Below are positions 25,798 through 35,074 of a stretch of 64,000 nucleotides of DNA, one piece after another. Origin of the DNA: Paraburkholderia fungorum. Its GTDB lineage: Bacteria; Pseudomonadota; Gammaproteobacteria; Burkholderiales; Burkholderiaceae. The notes under the pieces were generated by a model. That model saw only the letters and a program-made list of their open reading frames with translations, made no database searches and was not told the origin of the DNA. The stretch covers positions 31,574-95,573 of the forward strand of contig NZ_MCAS01000026.1 in NCBI RefSeq assembly GCF_003610895.1, given 5' to 3'. Position numbers and translations under genes: made by a program. Positions within the stretch are counted from its first letter, which is position 1. Every line of letters starts with the position of its first letter.

Positions 25798-25841
25798 TGC
25801 AGCGAAGACCAACAACAACATCACTAACGGATTTTAGGATC

Positions 25842-26873
25842 ATGGCTCATTCCTGGTTTGGCACCCGCCTGCGCCTCGTCAGCAGCGCAGCCGCTCTCAC
25901 GCTGGCTGCGTTCGTCACCGTGCCGTCGACGGCCCATGCTGCGTCGATCACGCTGTACAACGCGCAGCACGAACAGGTTGTCAATCTGCTCGCCAAAGAC
26001 TTCGAAAAGCAGTCCGGTATTTCGGTGAAGATCCGCAATGGCGAAGGCCCGGCGATGGCGGCGCAAATCGTCGCGGAAGGCGCAGCGACACCCGCCGACG
26101 TGTACTTCACGGAAAACTCGCCTGAACTGATGCTGCTCGAAGAGAAAGGCCTGCTGAACAAGGTGGATGGCCCGACGCTCGCGACCGTGCCGGCCCGCTT
26201 CAGTTCGCCGACCGGTGCCTGGGTGGGCGTGACCGCGCGCGAAAACGTGCTGGCCTACAACACGACCAAGCTGCAACCGTCGCAACTGCCGCAGTCGCTG
26301 TTCGATCTGGCCAAGCCGGAATGGAAAGGCAAGGTCGGCATTGCACCGAGCGACGGCGATTTCCTGCCGCTCGTGAGCGCCGTGCTCGCGCTGAAGGGTG
26401 AAGCGCAAACCGTGCAATGGCTGAAGGGCCTGAAAGCCAACGCGCAGATTTTCGACGACGACGAAGGCGTGGTGGCGGCCGTCAATCGCGGCGGCGTTGC
26501 AACCGGTCTGATCAACAACTACTACTGGGCGCGTCTGCACGCTGAAATCGGCGACGCCAAAACCCGCAGCGCGATCTATCACTTCGGCAACGGTGATGCC
26601 GGCGCGACGGTGAACGTGTCGGGCGCAGCGGTGCTGAAGTCGGCCCACAATGCGGACGGCGCGCAGAAGTTTCTTGCCTATCTGGTTAGCGAGCGCGCGC
26701 AACAGCTGATGGCGAACAGCCACGTCATGTTCGAGTATCCGCTGCGCGCAGGCGTGGCATCGGACCCGATCCTCAAGCCCTTCACTGAACTGAACCCGCC
26801 GGCGCTGACCATCCAGCAACTCGGCGACGACAGCCAGGCCGGCAAGCTGCTGCGTCAGGCAGGTTTGCTGTAA
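25842..26873 (+). CDS. fbpA: Ferric iron ABC transporter substrate-binding protein (FbpA-like)
   Basis: 343 residues with a signal peptide ending near TAHAASITLYN (residue about 28). The mature part (LYNAQHEQVVNLLAKDFEKQSGI) and the tyrosine pair in INNYYWARLH, which coordinates Fe(III) in FbpA proteins, support ferric iron binding in the periplasm. It is followed immediately by its permease (TAA-ATG) and 82 bp after the Dyp gene, so the peroxidase and iron uptake are co-expressed. Confidence 0.9.
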   Translation: MAHSWFGTRLRLVSSAAALTLAAFVTVPSTAHAASITLYNAQHEQVVNLLAKDFEKQSGISVKIRNGEGPAMAAQIVAEGAATPADVYFTENSPELMLLEEKGLLNKVDGPTLATVPARFSSPTGAWVGVTARENVLAYNTTKLQPSQLPQSLFDLAKPEWKGKVGIAPSDGDFLPLVSAVLALKGEAQTVQWLKGLKANAQIFDDDEGVVAAVNRGGVATGLINNYYWARLHAEIGDAKTRSAIYHFGNGDAGATVNVSGAAVLKSAHNADGAQKFLAYLVSERAQQLMANSHVMFEYPLRAGVASDPILKPFTELNPPALTIQQLGDDSQAGKLLRQAGLL

Positions 26874-28478
26874 ATGAGCGATGCAGTGTCAGCCGGCCCT
26901 CCGGCTGTAACCCATACCCCGGTGCGCGCCCGTTTGCGCGCGCCGCGCGGTTTGTTCGCGGCAGCAGCACTCAGCGCTTTGCTGGTGTTGCTGCCGATTG
27001 CGTTTACCTTCTGGCGCGCGGCGAGCTTCGGTCTCGGCGAGGCGGTCGATCTGATCTTCCGCCCGCTCGTCGGCGAACTGCTGATCAACACGCTGCTGAT
27101 CACCGTATCGGCCACCCTCGTCTGCGTTGTCGTCGGCACGGCGGCCGCGTGGTTTGTCGAGCGTACGCATTTGCCGGGGCGCCGCGTCTGGGCTGTGCTC
27201 ACCGCCGCGCCGCTCGCCATGCCGGCCTTCATCTCGAGCTACGCGTGGGTGTCGCTGAGTCAGGATCTGCAGGACTTCAACGGCGCGCTACTGGTGCTGA
27301 GCTCCGCGTATTTCCCGCTCGTTTATCTGCCCGTGGCCGCCGCGTTGCGCAGCATGGATCCCGCGCTCGAAGAAAGTGCGCGCGCACTCGGCTGCAACCG
27401 CTGGACCACGTTCCTGCGCGTCGTGCTGCCGCAACTGCGTCCGGCGCTGCTCGGCGGCATGCTGCTGGTCGCGTTGGGTGTACTGTCTGAATTCGGCGCG
27501 TTTACGCTGCTGCGCTTTCATACCTTCACCACGCAAATCTACGCGGAATTTCGCACCAGTTTCGACGGCGGCGGCGCCTCGCTGCTCGCGTGCCTGCTCA
27601 TCGTGATCTGCCTGATCGTGCTGGCGTTCGAGTTTCGGGTACGCGGCGCGGCGCGTTATGAACGCGTCGATCGCGGCACACGTCGCGCGGTGTTGCGCTA
27701 CGACCTCGGCGCATGGCGCTGGATTGTCGTGGCCGGCTTCGCTGCGCTCGCGATCACCACGCTCGGCGTGCCGCTCGGCATGATCGGCTACTGGCTCACG
27801 CAACCGGGCGCGGCTGCCGTCACACCGGCCGATGTGTCGCCCGAACTGCTGTTCAACGCGACGATCTCGTCGCTCGGTTTCGGGCTCGCCGCCGCGCTGC
27901 TGACCACGCTGCTGGTCGTGCCGCTCGCGTTCCTGCTGGTGCGCTATCCGACCCGTTTCGCGACGCTGTTCGAACGTACCGTGTTTCTGGCGCAAGGCAT
28001 ACCGGGGCTGGTGATCGCGCTGGCGATCGTGTCGCTCGCGGTGCATGCGCTGCAACCGCTTTATCAAAGCGCGACGTTGCTGGTGATCGCCTACGCGATG
28101 CTGTTCATGCCGGTGGCGCTGGTGAGTGTGCGCGCCGCCTTCATGCAGGCGCAGCCGCGCCTTGAAGAGACGGCTCGCGCGCTCGGCCTGAGCTGGTCGC
28201 AGACGCTGTTCCGGGTGGTGTTGCCGCTGGCGGGTCCGGGGCTCGGCGCGGCCGGGGCGATGGTGTTCATCTCGGTCGTCACCGAATTGAACGCCACCCT
28301 GCTGCTCTCCCCGATCGATACGCAAACACTCGCGACCCAGGTCTGGGCCGACACCTCGACAATGGCGTTTGCCGCCGCAGCGCCCTATGCAGCACTGCTT
28401 ACCGGTATTTCGCTGTTCGCCTCCGGCCTCCTGTTCGCGTTGCTCGGCAAATCGGCATTACTCGGCGAGCGCAGCTGA
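26874..28478 (+). CDS. fbpB: Ferric iron ABC transporter permease (FbpB-like, fused halves)
   Basis: 534 residues with about twelve transmembrane helices, two permease halves in one chain. The EAA loops are ESARALGCNRWTTFLRVVLPQLRPALLGG in the first half and ETARALGLSWSQTLFRVVLPLAGPG in the second. The ATG follows the fbpA stop without any gap. This is the usual architecture of FbpB/SfuB ferric permeases. Confidence 0.9.
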   Translation: MSDAVSAGPPAVTHTPVRARLRAPRGLFAAAALSALLVLLPIAFTFWRAASFGLGEAVDLIFRPLVGELLINTLLITVSATLVCVVVGTAAAWFVERTHLPGRRVWAVLTAAPLAMPAFISSYAWVSLSQDLQDFNGALLVLSSAYFPLVYLPVAAALRSMDPALEESARALGCNRWTTFLRVVLPQLRPALLGGMLLVALGVLSEFGAFTLLRFHTFTTQIYAEFRTSFDGGGASLLACLLIVICLIVLAFEFRVRGAARYERVDRGTRRAVLRYDLGAWRWIVVAGFAALAITTLGVPLGMIGYWLTQPGAAAVTPADVSPELLFNATISSLGFGLAAALLTTLLVVPLAFLLVRYPTRFATLFERTVFLAQGIPGLVIALAIVSLAVHALQPLYQSATLLVIAYAMLFMPVALVSVRAAFMQAQPRLEETARALGLSWSQTLFRVVLPLAGPGLGAAGAMVFISVVTELNATLLLSPIDTQTLATQVWADTSTMAFAAAAPYAALLTGISLFASGLLFALLGKSALLGERS

Positions 28479-28527
28479 ACGCCACGTACTATCGCGCACA
28501 ATCGCCCGCTTTTTCCATCGGATTTTC

Positions 28528-29586
28528 ATGAGCGAACTTCGTATCCGCGGACTGCAAAAATCGTTCGACGGCCATCCGGTGCTGCACGGCATCGATCTCT
28601 CCGTCGAGCGCGGCACGCTGCTCGCGCTGCTCGGACCGTCCGGCAGCGGCAAGACCACCTTGCTGCGCCTCTTGTGCGGCTTCGAACGCGCGGATGGCGG
28701 CAGTGTCGAAATCGACGGCCGCCGCGTGGCCGGCGACAACCTGCACGTGCCTTCCGAGCAGCGCCGCATCGGCTATGTGCCGCAGGAAGGTGCGCTGTTC
28801 CCGCATCTTTCGGTGGCGGACAACATCGTGTTCGGCTTGCCGCGCACGCAGCGCCGCGCGCGTCATCGTGTGGCCGAATTGCTGGAACTGGTCGGCTTGC
28901 CGGCGAATTTCGCCGAGCGCGCGCCGCAGCAGCTGTCGGGCGGCCAGCAGCAGCGTGTCGCGCTCGCTCGCGCGCTCGCACCGTCGCCGACCCTGGTGAT
29001 GCTCGATGAACCCTTCTCGTCGCTCGACGCGGCCTTGCGGCTCGAAACGCGCCAGGCGGTAGCCAGTGCTCTCGCCGCGGCTGGCGCGACCGCGGTGCTC
29101 GTCACGCACGATCAATCGGAAGCGCTGTCGCTCGGCCATGAGGTCGCGGTGCTATGGAACGGCCGGCTGATCCAGACCGCGACACCGGAGACGCTATACC
29201 GCAGGCCGGTCACGCGTGAGCTTGCATCGTTCGTCGGTGAAGCGGTGTTGTTGCCAGGCACGGTCAGGCAGGATCGCGTCGACTGCGAGCTCGGCGATTT
29301 ACCGCTGTGCGCGCCGATGGGCAACGGCGCGGTCGACGTCATGGTGCGGCCCGAGCAGATCCGTCTGTTGCGCGCGGACGAAACCTTGCCGAATGGCGCT
29401 GCGTCTTATGACGCCATAGTGCAGGAAGTGGTCTTTCAGGGACAGGACGCGGGCGTCGCGCTGCAATTGCAGTCCGGCGCGCGCACGGTGGTGCGCGCGC
29501 GTGTGCCGGGGTATCTGTCGCCGCGGCCGGGCGAAAACGTGCGGCTTGCCGTGGATGGCGAAGTGACGGCCTATCCGCGGGCTTGA
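28528..29586 (+). CDS. fbpC: Ferric iron ABC transporter ATP-binding protein (FbpC-like)
   Basis: 352 residues from the ATG at 28528, 49 bp after fbpB; a longer in-frame start lies inside fbpB and is rejected. Walker A GPSGSGKT at 36-43, signature LSGGQQQRV, Walker B VMLDEP and switch LVTHDQSEA are intact. Residues after about 240 form a TOBE-type regulatory domain (VDVMVRPEQIRLLRADE). It energises FbpB and completes the operon. Confidence 0.9.
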   Translation: MSELRIRGLQKSFDGHPVLHGIDLSVERGTLLALLGPSGSGKTTLLRLLCGFERADGGSVEIDGRRVAGDNLHVPSEQRRIGYVPQEGALFPHLSVADNIVFGLPRTQRRARHRVAELLELVGLPANFAERAPQQLSGGQQQRVALARALAPSPTLVMLDEPFSSLDAALRLETRQAVASALAAAGATAVLVTHDQSEALSLGHEVAVLWNGRLIQTATPETLYRRPVTRELASFVGEAVLLPGTVRQDRVDCELGDLPLCAPMGNGAVDVMVRPEQIRLLRADETLPNGAASYDAIVQEVVFQGQDAGVALQLQSGARTVVRARVPGYLSPRPGENVRLAVDGEVTAYPRA

Positions 29587-29592
29587 GCGCCG

Positions 29593-29611
29593 CGCGCGAG
29601 TCAGTCGCGCG
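29593..29611 (+). terminator. Possible terminator of the iron operon
   Basis: CGCGCGA, loop GTCAG, TCGCGCG, 7 bp after the fbpC-like stop. No T-run, so confidence is low. Confidence 0.35.
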
Positions 29612-29732
29612 GTTGAGCCACGCAGACAGTAAGTTGCACGCGTGGGTGCCCCGCGTAAACAACGCCCTTAAGTTGCGCGCCCCAGCGCCGCCGCTCGACA
29701 ACGCCTTTTAACCTGCGTCCAGCGCAGCATCA

Positions 29733-30617
29733 TCACGCATTCGCCGCGCCGCGCGTTGGCGGGCGCAGCGACAAATCCTGCACCATCTGCGCGGCGAGAT
29801 AATCGCAGGTCGGCCGGTCCGATTTGGCGCTGCGCGCCACTACGATTTCCAGCGGCGCGATGTTCGGCAAGCCTTGCGCTTCACCGAGTATGGCGAGGCG
29901 CGGCGGCACGCTGCAACGCGTGAGCGCGATCACCGAAAGACCGGCATCCACGGTCGCTACCAACCCCATCAGACTTGCGCTGCTGAACGCCGCCCGATAG
30001 CGTATCCGCGCGCCATCCAGCGCCGCCAGCGTATGCTGGCGCGCAATACAACCCGGCTCATAGAGCCCGACCGGCAATGGCGACGCCGCCAGCACCGGCG
30101 TATCCACCGACGCCCCCACCCACACCATCGGCTCGCTGCGCACGAATTCGCCGCGCAGTTTGCGGTCGCGCGTGACGAAGGCGAGATCGATCTTGTTGTC
30201 GGCCAGCATCGGCGCGAGCGAGGTGCTCTGCGCGCAGACGATCTCGATCTCGACGTGCGGATACAGGTTCGAGAAGCGCCGCAGCACCGGCGAGAGCAGC
30301 GACGATACGTAATCGTCCGGTGCGCCCAGCACCACACGCCCGGTCACCTCGGGCCGCACGATCGCCGACCACGCTTCCTCGTGCAATGCCAGCACACGCC
30401 GCGCGTATTCGAGCAGCGTATTGCCGGGCCGCGTGAGTGAGAGGTTGCGCGTGTTGCGGGCGAACAGCGTGGTGCCGAGCATGGTTTCGAGCCGCTTGAT
30501 CTGCATGCTGACCGCCGCCTGCGAGCGGTGCACGGTCGTCGAAGCCTTCGTGAAACTGCCCGTTTCCACCACCGCGACGAAGGTCCGCAGTAAATCGACG
30601 TCGAATTCGGGGTGCAT
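29733..30617 (-). CDS. LysR-family transcriptional regulator
   Basis: 294 residues. The N-terminal winged helix is standard (DVDLLRTFVAVVETGSFTKASTTVHRSQAAVSMQIKRLE), followed by a substrate-binding domain from about residue 90. It is convergent with the iron operon and divergent from the DMT transporter at 30732, which is its most likely target. Inducer unknown. Confidence 0.88.
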   Translation of the reverse strand: MHPEFDVDLLRTFVAVVETGSFTKASTTVHRSQAAVSMQIKRLETMLGTTLFARNTRNLSLTRPGNTLLEYARRVLALHEEAWSAIVRPEVTGRVVLGAPDDYVSSLLSPVLRRFSNLYPHVEIEIVCAQSTSLAPMLADNKIDLAFVTRDRKLRGEFVRSEPMVWVGASVDTPVLAASPLPVGLYEPGCIARQHTLAALDGARIRYRAAFSSASLMGLVATVDAGLSVIALTRCSVPPRLAILGEAQGLPNIAPLEIVVARSAKSDRPTCDYLAAQMVQDLSLRPPTRGAANA

Positions 30618-30731
30618 GATTTATCAATCCAGCTTATGGAATTTCTCAATTTAATTCGTTTGTCGACATGTGACAAGCCACGCAATACTGCTGACTCCAC
30701 CTGAGATGACCCACTTCCGGAGCGGCTTCGC

Positions 30732-31652
30732 ATGTCCCTCACCCAACGTCAACAAGGCGCCATTACGCTGGCCAGCGGCGGGCTTCTGATGGGCACGCTC
30801 GGCATCTTCGTCGAGGAAGCGCGGCTCGGCGCACTGACGCTGGTGTTCTTTCGCTGCCTGTTCGGTTTCCTCTCGCTCGCCGCGTATTGCGCGTGGAAGG
30901 GCTTCTTTACGCGCGCGAATTTCACACGGCGCACAGTTGCGCTCGCGCTGATCTCCGGCGTTCTGATGGTCACGCAATGGGTCGGTTTCTTCGACGCGAT
31001 TCATCGCACCAGCATTGCGGTTGCGACCGTGGTATTTCATGTGCAGCCGTTCTGGGTCGTGCTGATGGGCGCGGCGCTGTTCAACGAGCGCCTTGGCGTG
31101 GACCGGCTCGGCTGGATCGCAACCGCGTTCGTCGGGCTTGTTCTGGCCTCGGGCGTGGCGGCTACCGAGAATCTGCAGGGGCATACGAGCTATCTGATCG
31201 GCATCGGGGAGGCACTGGCGGGATCGGTGCTGTACGCAAGCGTCACGTTGATCGCCAAAGGGCTCGGCAATTTACGGCCGCATCTGCTGACGCTCGCACA
31301 GTGCGCGGTCGGCGTGGTGTGCCTGCCGTTCATTGCGCCGCTTACTGCCGTGCATATCGGACCGATGCAGTGGTTCTGGCTGATCGGTATGGGCGTGCTG
31401 CATACGGGGCTCTCGTATGTGCTGATCTACGGCGCACTGCCGAAGCTGACCACGCCCATCATCGCCGTGCTGCTGTTCGTCTATCCGCTCACGGCGATCG
31501 TGGTCGATGCCGTGGTGTACGGGAGGGCGCTCTCGCTGCCGCAACTCGCCGGCATGGCCCTGATCGTGATCGCCAGCCTCGGGGTGAATCTCGGCTGGCC
31601 GCTGCTGTCGATGTTGCGTCCCGGCGGACACGCGCGGCATCACGCTGACTGA
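30732..31652 (+). CDS. DMT/EamA-family transporter
   Basis: 306 residues with ten hydrophobic helices in two EamA repeats (about 10-140 and 155-295). The second repeat contains YASVTLIAKGLGNLRPHLLTLAQC and GVLHTGLSYVLIYGALPKLTTPIIAVLLFVYP, typical of the drug/metabolite transporter superfamily. GGAG lies 12 bp before the ATG. It is divergent from a LysR gene 114 bp away, the common arrangement of a metabolite exporter and its regulator. Substrate unknown. Confidence 0.88.
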   Translation: MSLTQRQQGAITLASGGLLMGTLGIFVEEARLGALTLVFFRCLFGFLSLAAYCAWKGFFTRANFTRRTVALALISGVLMVTQWVGFFDAIHRTSIAVATVVFHVQPFWVVLMGAALFNERLGVDRLGWIATAFVGLVLASGVAATENLQGHTSYLIGIGEALAGSVLYASVTLIAKGLGNLRPHLLTLAQCAVGVVCLPFIAPLTAVHIGPMQWFWLIGMGVLHTGLSYVLIYGALPKLTTPIIAVLLFVYPLTAIVVDAVVYGRALSLPQLAGMALIVIASLGVNLGWPLLSMLRPGGHARHHAD

Positions 31653-32150
31653 CGATTGGGCGGCCGGAGCCAGGTGACAGACACCTTCGGCCTCCGCTCG
31701 CTGCTCGCCGCCCCTTGGCGCACGTCACTGCACGGCGTCAGCTTTCATTTCATCGAAAATAACCCTGCAAAATCCCCGCATTTTCCATTCATTTCGCACA
31801 ATCGAGAATAGTTCTCGTTTATAATTTCCGAATATTACAAGCCGGACATTGATCCGGCTTCTGCTGCACCTCCCGTTCCCACATCGACATGCCATTCCGA
31901 GGCAGCCGATGTCACGTCTGCGCATCCCGCGCACTGACGCACGGCGCCCCGGCCGTTTCAATTTCCGGATTCATTGGACAGCAACAGGGGAACTCATCAC
32001 TTCGTCTCGCCTGACCGACCACACGACTTCTGTCACGTCGTGCGCACCAGCTTGCGCCTTCTTTGTGCCCGCCTGGCGCTTTTGCATGACCGCTTTTGCT
32101 GCACCCCAAAACCAATAACACCCATCGATCCACACTCAAAGAACGTTGCC
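31653..32150. promoter_or_regulatory. Long leader region of the siderophore receptor
   Basis: 498 bp. The Fur box and TATAAT at 31799-31825 imply a transcript with an untranslated leader of about 320 bases. Overlapping open frames here (for example 31849-32118) have no ribosome site or recognisable product. The rest shows no clear structure. Confidence 0.5.
31799..31825 (+). promoter_or_regulatory. Fur box and -10 element of the TonB receptor gene
   Basis: CGAGAATAGTTCTCG (31803-31817) is a perfect 6+6 dyad of Fur type, directly followed by a consensus TATAAT (31820-31825). Fur would therefore cover the promoter spacer. The -35 (CACAAT) is poor. Confidence 0.7.
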
Positions 32151-34289
32151 ATGAACGTCAAAAAGAATACTTACCGCGCCTTGCTGCTCGCTACTTCTCT
32201 CGCCAGCGCCAAACCTTTGCTGGCGCAGCAGGCTACGCCCGCCGCCGGCGCGGCCGACAACACGCTGCCCGCCATCGCGGTCCAGGCCGCGGCCGACCGC
32301 TCTTACGACTCCAGCACTTCGAACACCGCGACGAAGATGAACATGTCGCTGATGGACGTGCCGCAAACGGTCAATGTCGTGCCACGCGCGTTGCTGGAGG
32401 AACAGAACGCGAGCTCGCTGCAGGATGCATTGCGCAATGTGCCGGGCATCGGTTTTTCGGTCGGCGACGGTCAGCGCGACCAGATCACCTTGCGCGGCTT
32501 CAACAACATCACCGATCAGTACGTCGACGGCATTCGCGACGACGCGCTCTACTATCGCGATCTGTCGAACGTCGAACGGGTCGACGTCCTGAAGGGGCCT
32601 GCAGCCGTGCTCTATGGACGCGGCTCGGCCGGTGGCCTGATCAACCGCGTGCTGAAGAAGCCGACGGCGAATCCACAGCAGGCCGTGGGCGTGACGCTCG
32701 GCACCGAAGGCGAACGGCGCGGCGAATTCGATCTCGGCTGGAATGCGAACGACGCCGCGCGTTTTCGCATTACGGGCGCCGCCGAAAACTCGAACAGCTT
32801 TCGCGACCAGTTCCAGCTGAATCGCCAGGCCGTGGCGCCATCCGCGCAGTTCCGCATCGATAAGGACACCATCCTGAATATCGAAGCCGATTATCTGCAC
32901 GACCGCCGCACCTCGGATCAGGGCCTGCCCGCCTATCTCGGCCGCCCGGTCAACGTGCCGATCAACACGTATTACGGTTCGGCCAACGCCGCGAGCACCT
33001 CCTATAACGACGTGGATGCGAAAAGCGCGACCGTGTCGCTCGATCACCGCTTCAACGATTCGCTGTCGTTGCACACGGCCGTACGCGCGTACGATTTCTC
33101 GCTCGAACGCAAAAACTACGTCACGTATGAGCCGATCAAGACAGCGCTGAACCCGGTCGTCACACTCGATCAAAGCACCCGCTTTCGCCAGGATCATGGC
33201 GTGGACGGTCTCTTCGAGTTGACGCAGAAGACCACGCTGTTCGGTATGAAGCACGAACTGCTGTACGGCGTCGAACTCTCGCAGCAGCAGAAATTCGACA
33301 CCATCTACTCGACCAACAAGGTCGCCACCTACAACCTGTACGATCCGCAGCTCATCAATTTGCCGGGTGTGAAGCCGGGCACGGCGGCCAAAACGAATGC
33401 GTCGACCGTGCTGGGACTTGCCGGCGTCTACACGCAGGACCTGATCTCGCTCACCGAGCACTGGAAGATCCTGGCAGGCCTGCGCTTCGACTATCTGACG
33501 CAAACCCGCAACGACTACACCTCGGCGCACGTGAATCTGGATCGCACGGATCGCGCGTGGAGTCCGCGTGTCGGTCTGATTTACGAACCGCTCGACTGGG
33601 TGTCGCTGTACGCCTCATATAGCCAGTCGTTCTCGCCGCTCGCCGATACGCTGATCAGCAGCGGCGCGTTTGCGAACGGTTCGGCGCTGGCGCCGCAAAA
33701 GACCACGAGCTTCGAAGTCGGCTCGAAGTTCGACCTGGGCCGCGCAAGCGCGAGCATCGCGCTGTTCGACATGAAGCAGACCAACCAGCAGATCGCCGAT
33801 CCGTCCAACCCGACTTATGCGCTGCCGATCGGCACGCAACACGTGCGCGGACTGGAACTGTCCACGACGGGTGAGATCGCGCCAAAGTGGTCGGTGTACG
33901 CGGGCTATGCTTATCTGAACGGGAACGTCGACGGCTCGCCGCAAGCGAGTTCAGCCGGGCTGGTGCTGCACAACAATACGCCGGGCCTGATGCCGCGTCA
34001 TAGCGCAAGCGTGTGGATCAAGCGCGACCTGAAGTACGGCTTCTACGCGGCCGGCGGCGCGCAGTTCCAGTCGGCGCGCTATACATCGGCGAGCGATGCG
34101 GTGACGCTGCCCTCTTTCGTCACGTTCGATCTCGGCGCGGGGTATCACGGCAAGAACGTGGATGTGGCGTTGACGCTGGACAATCTGTTCGACCGCAAGT
34201 ACTTCATCGCGGCGCACGGTAACGCGGATATGTACAACATGCCAGGCGCGCCGCGCACGCTAACGGTGTCGGCAAGGTGGCATATGTGA
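32151..34289 (+). CDS. TonB-dependent siderophore receptor
   Basis: 712 residues from the ATG at 32151; the upstream extension to 31974 would hide the signal peptide (MNVKKNTYRALLLATSLASAKPLLAQ). A plug domain follows (about 60-165: MDVPQTVNVVPRALLEEQNASSLQDALRNVPGIGFSVGDGQ ... LRGFNNITDQYVDGIRDD), then the 22-strand barrel ending in TLTVSARWHM. It imports a ferric siderophore through the outer membrane with TonB energy. No FecA-type signalling extension is present and no siderophore synthesis genes are adjacent, so it may scavenge foreign siderophores. A Fur box lies upstream. Confidence 0.93.
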   Translation: MNVKKNTYRALLLATSLASAKPLLAQQATPAAGAADNTLPAIAVQAAADRSYDSSTSNTATKMNMSLMDVPQTVNVVPRALLEEQNASSLQDALRNVPGIGFSVGDGQRDQITLRGFNNITDQYVDGIRDDALYYRDLSNVERVDVLKGPAAVLYGRGSAGGLINRVLKKPTANPQQAVGVTLGTEGERRGEFDLGWNANDAARFRITGAAENSNSFRDQFQLNRQAVAPSAQFRIDKDTILNIEADYLHDRRTSDQGLPAYLGRPVNVPINTYYGSANAASTSYNDVDAKSATVSLDHRFNDSLSLHTAVRAYDFSLERKNYVTYEPIKTALNPVVTLDQSTRFRQDHGVDGLFELTQKTTLFGMKHELLYGVELSQQQKFDTIYSTNKVATYNLYDPQLINLPGVKPGTAAKTNASTVLGLAGVYTQDLISLTEHWKILAGLRFDYLTQTRNDYTSAHVNLDRTDRAWSPRVGLIYEPLDWVSLYASYSQSFSPLADTLISSGAFANGSALAPQKTTSFEVGSKFDLGRASASIALFDMKQTNQQIADPSNPTYALPIGTQHVRGLELSTTGEIAPKWSVYAGYAYLNGNVDGSPQASSAGLVLHNNTPGLMPRHSASVWIKRDLKYGFYAAGGAQFQSARYTSASDAVTLPSFVTFDLGAGYHGKNVDVALTLDNLFDRKYFIAAHGNADMYNMPGAPRTLTVSARWHM

Positions 34290-34334
34290 TTGATATGGAG
34301 CGTGGCGCGCGTTGCATACTTTGATGCGCTAAAC

Positions 34335-34364
34335 AAAAAAACCGGGCAACATGCCCGGTTTTTT
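34335..34364. terminator. Bidirectional rho-independent terminator
   Basis: ACCGGGC-AACAT-GCCCGGT flanked by an A-run on the left and a T-run on the right. It ends the receptor transcript on the plus strand and the toxin gene on the minus strand. Confidence 0.85.
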
Positions 34365-34367
34365 GCT

Positions 34368-34673
34368 TTAGTCGTCGTAGTGGAAACGGCAAGCGATCAC
34401 ATAGATCTTTCCGTCTCTCGGCAGATAGACCAATCGATCGGTGTGAGTGATACGTCGTGACCAGAAACCGCTTAAGCTGCCCACCAGCGCCTCTGGTTTT
34501 CCGGTACCGCGATAGGGATCGCGCCGACACTCCTCCAGCAACACATTGATCTTGCGCAAGACCTTTCGATCGGCATCTTGCCAGTACAGATAATCGCCCC
34601 ACGCCTCGTCCGTGAACATAAAAATGCTGTCAGCCTTTGCGGCCTCCTCGTTGCGGCTTTTCTGTTTGTTCAT
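34368..34673 (-). CDS. yoeB: YoeB-family mRNA interferase toxin
   Basis: 101 residues. The core from TDEAWGDYLYWQDADR to ACRFHYDD matches YoeB, a ribosome-dependent mRNA endonuclease. E61, R80 and H98 occupy the places of the E46, R65 and H83 active residues of E. coli YoeB, a constant offset of 15, so this protein has a 15-residue N-terminal extension and two extra C-terminal residues. The only ATG or GTG upstream of the core strand is at 34673, inside the antitoxin gene, giving a 44-bp overlap; ATG 34619 would remove the first beta strand. The pair lies between a receptor gene and an MFS gene. Confidence 0.9.
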   Translation of the reverse strand: MNKQKSRNEEAAKADSIFMFTDEAWGDYLYWQDADRKVLRKINVLLEECRRDPYRGTGKPEALVGSLSGFWSRRITHTDRLVYLPRDGKIYVIACRFHYDD

Positions 34674-34923
34674 CGGTCAGCAGGTCGCGCGAAGTCGCCC
34701 CACCGGCATTCAACTGGGCGATGGACCTGGCAAGCCGCTGGGCGTTCTTCGATGAACTCAACAGATACAAGGTTTCTTGCATCGCATTGAAATCCTCGAG
34801 CGAAACCATGACCACATTTTCTCCGCTCTGCCGGGTTATCAGCATAGGCGTGTGATCGCGGCAGACGTCGTCCATCGCTTGCTTAAAGCCGGCGCGTGCC
34901 TCGCTGTAAGTAAGGACGTTCAT
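34630..34923 (-). CDS. yefM: YefM/Phd-family antitoxin
   Basis: 97 residues from the ATG at 34923; earlier in-frame codons have no support. The N-terminal part (MNVLTYSEARAGFKQAMDDVCRDHTPMLITRQSGENVVMVSLEDFNAMQETLYLL) is a YefM/Phd fold that binds DNA and the toxin. The C-terminal part is longer than in the E. coli protein, basic at the end, and should wrap the toxin. It overlaps yoeB by 44 bp and precedes it, the standard order. Autorepression is expected at its promoter. Confidence 0.9.
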   Translation of the reverse strand: MNVLTYSEARAGFKQAMDDVCRDHTPMLITRQSGENVVMVSLEDFNAMQETLYLLSSSKNAQRLARSIAQLNAGGATSRDLLTDEQTEKPQRGGRKG

Positions 34924-35074
34924 TCGTTTTCTCGATCTGAGAGGTTTCCCTCCAGTCGCTCCTGTCAAAAAGTTAGAGACGCTTCCACCGCAAAACGGAA
35001 TATTCGTATCCTGAGGGCCGCCCAATACGGTGGCGGTTCAGAGCAACAAAGCCAAACTGAACCACCACAATCAT

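Noticed and set aside
21522..25843. Several 330-480-codon minus-strand frames over the iron operon
   Set aside because: Antisense shadows of porin, propeller, peroxidase and FbpA-like genes; no ribosome sites or domains.
31974..32150. N-terminal extension of the TonB receptor
   Set aside because: TTG start, no ribosome site, and it would place the signal peptide internally.
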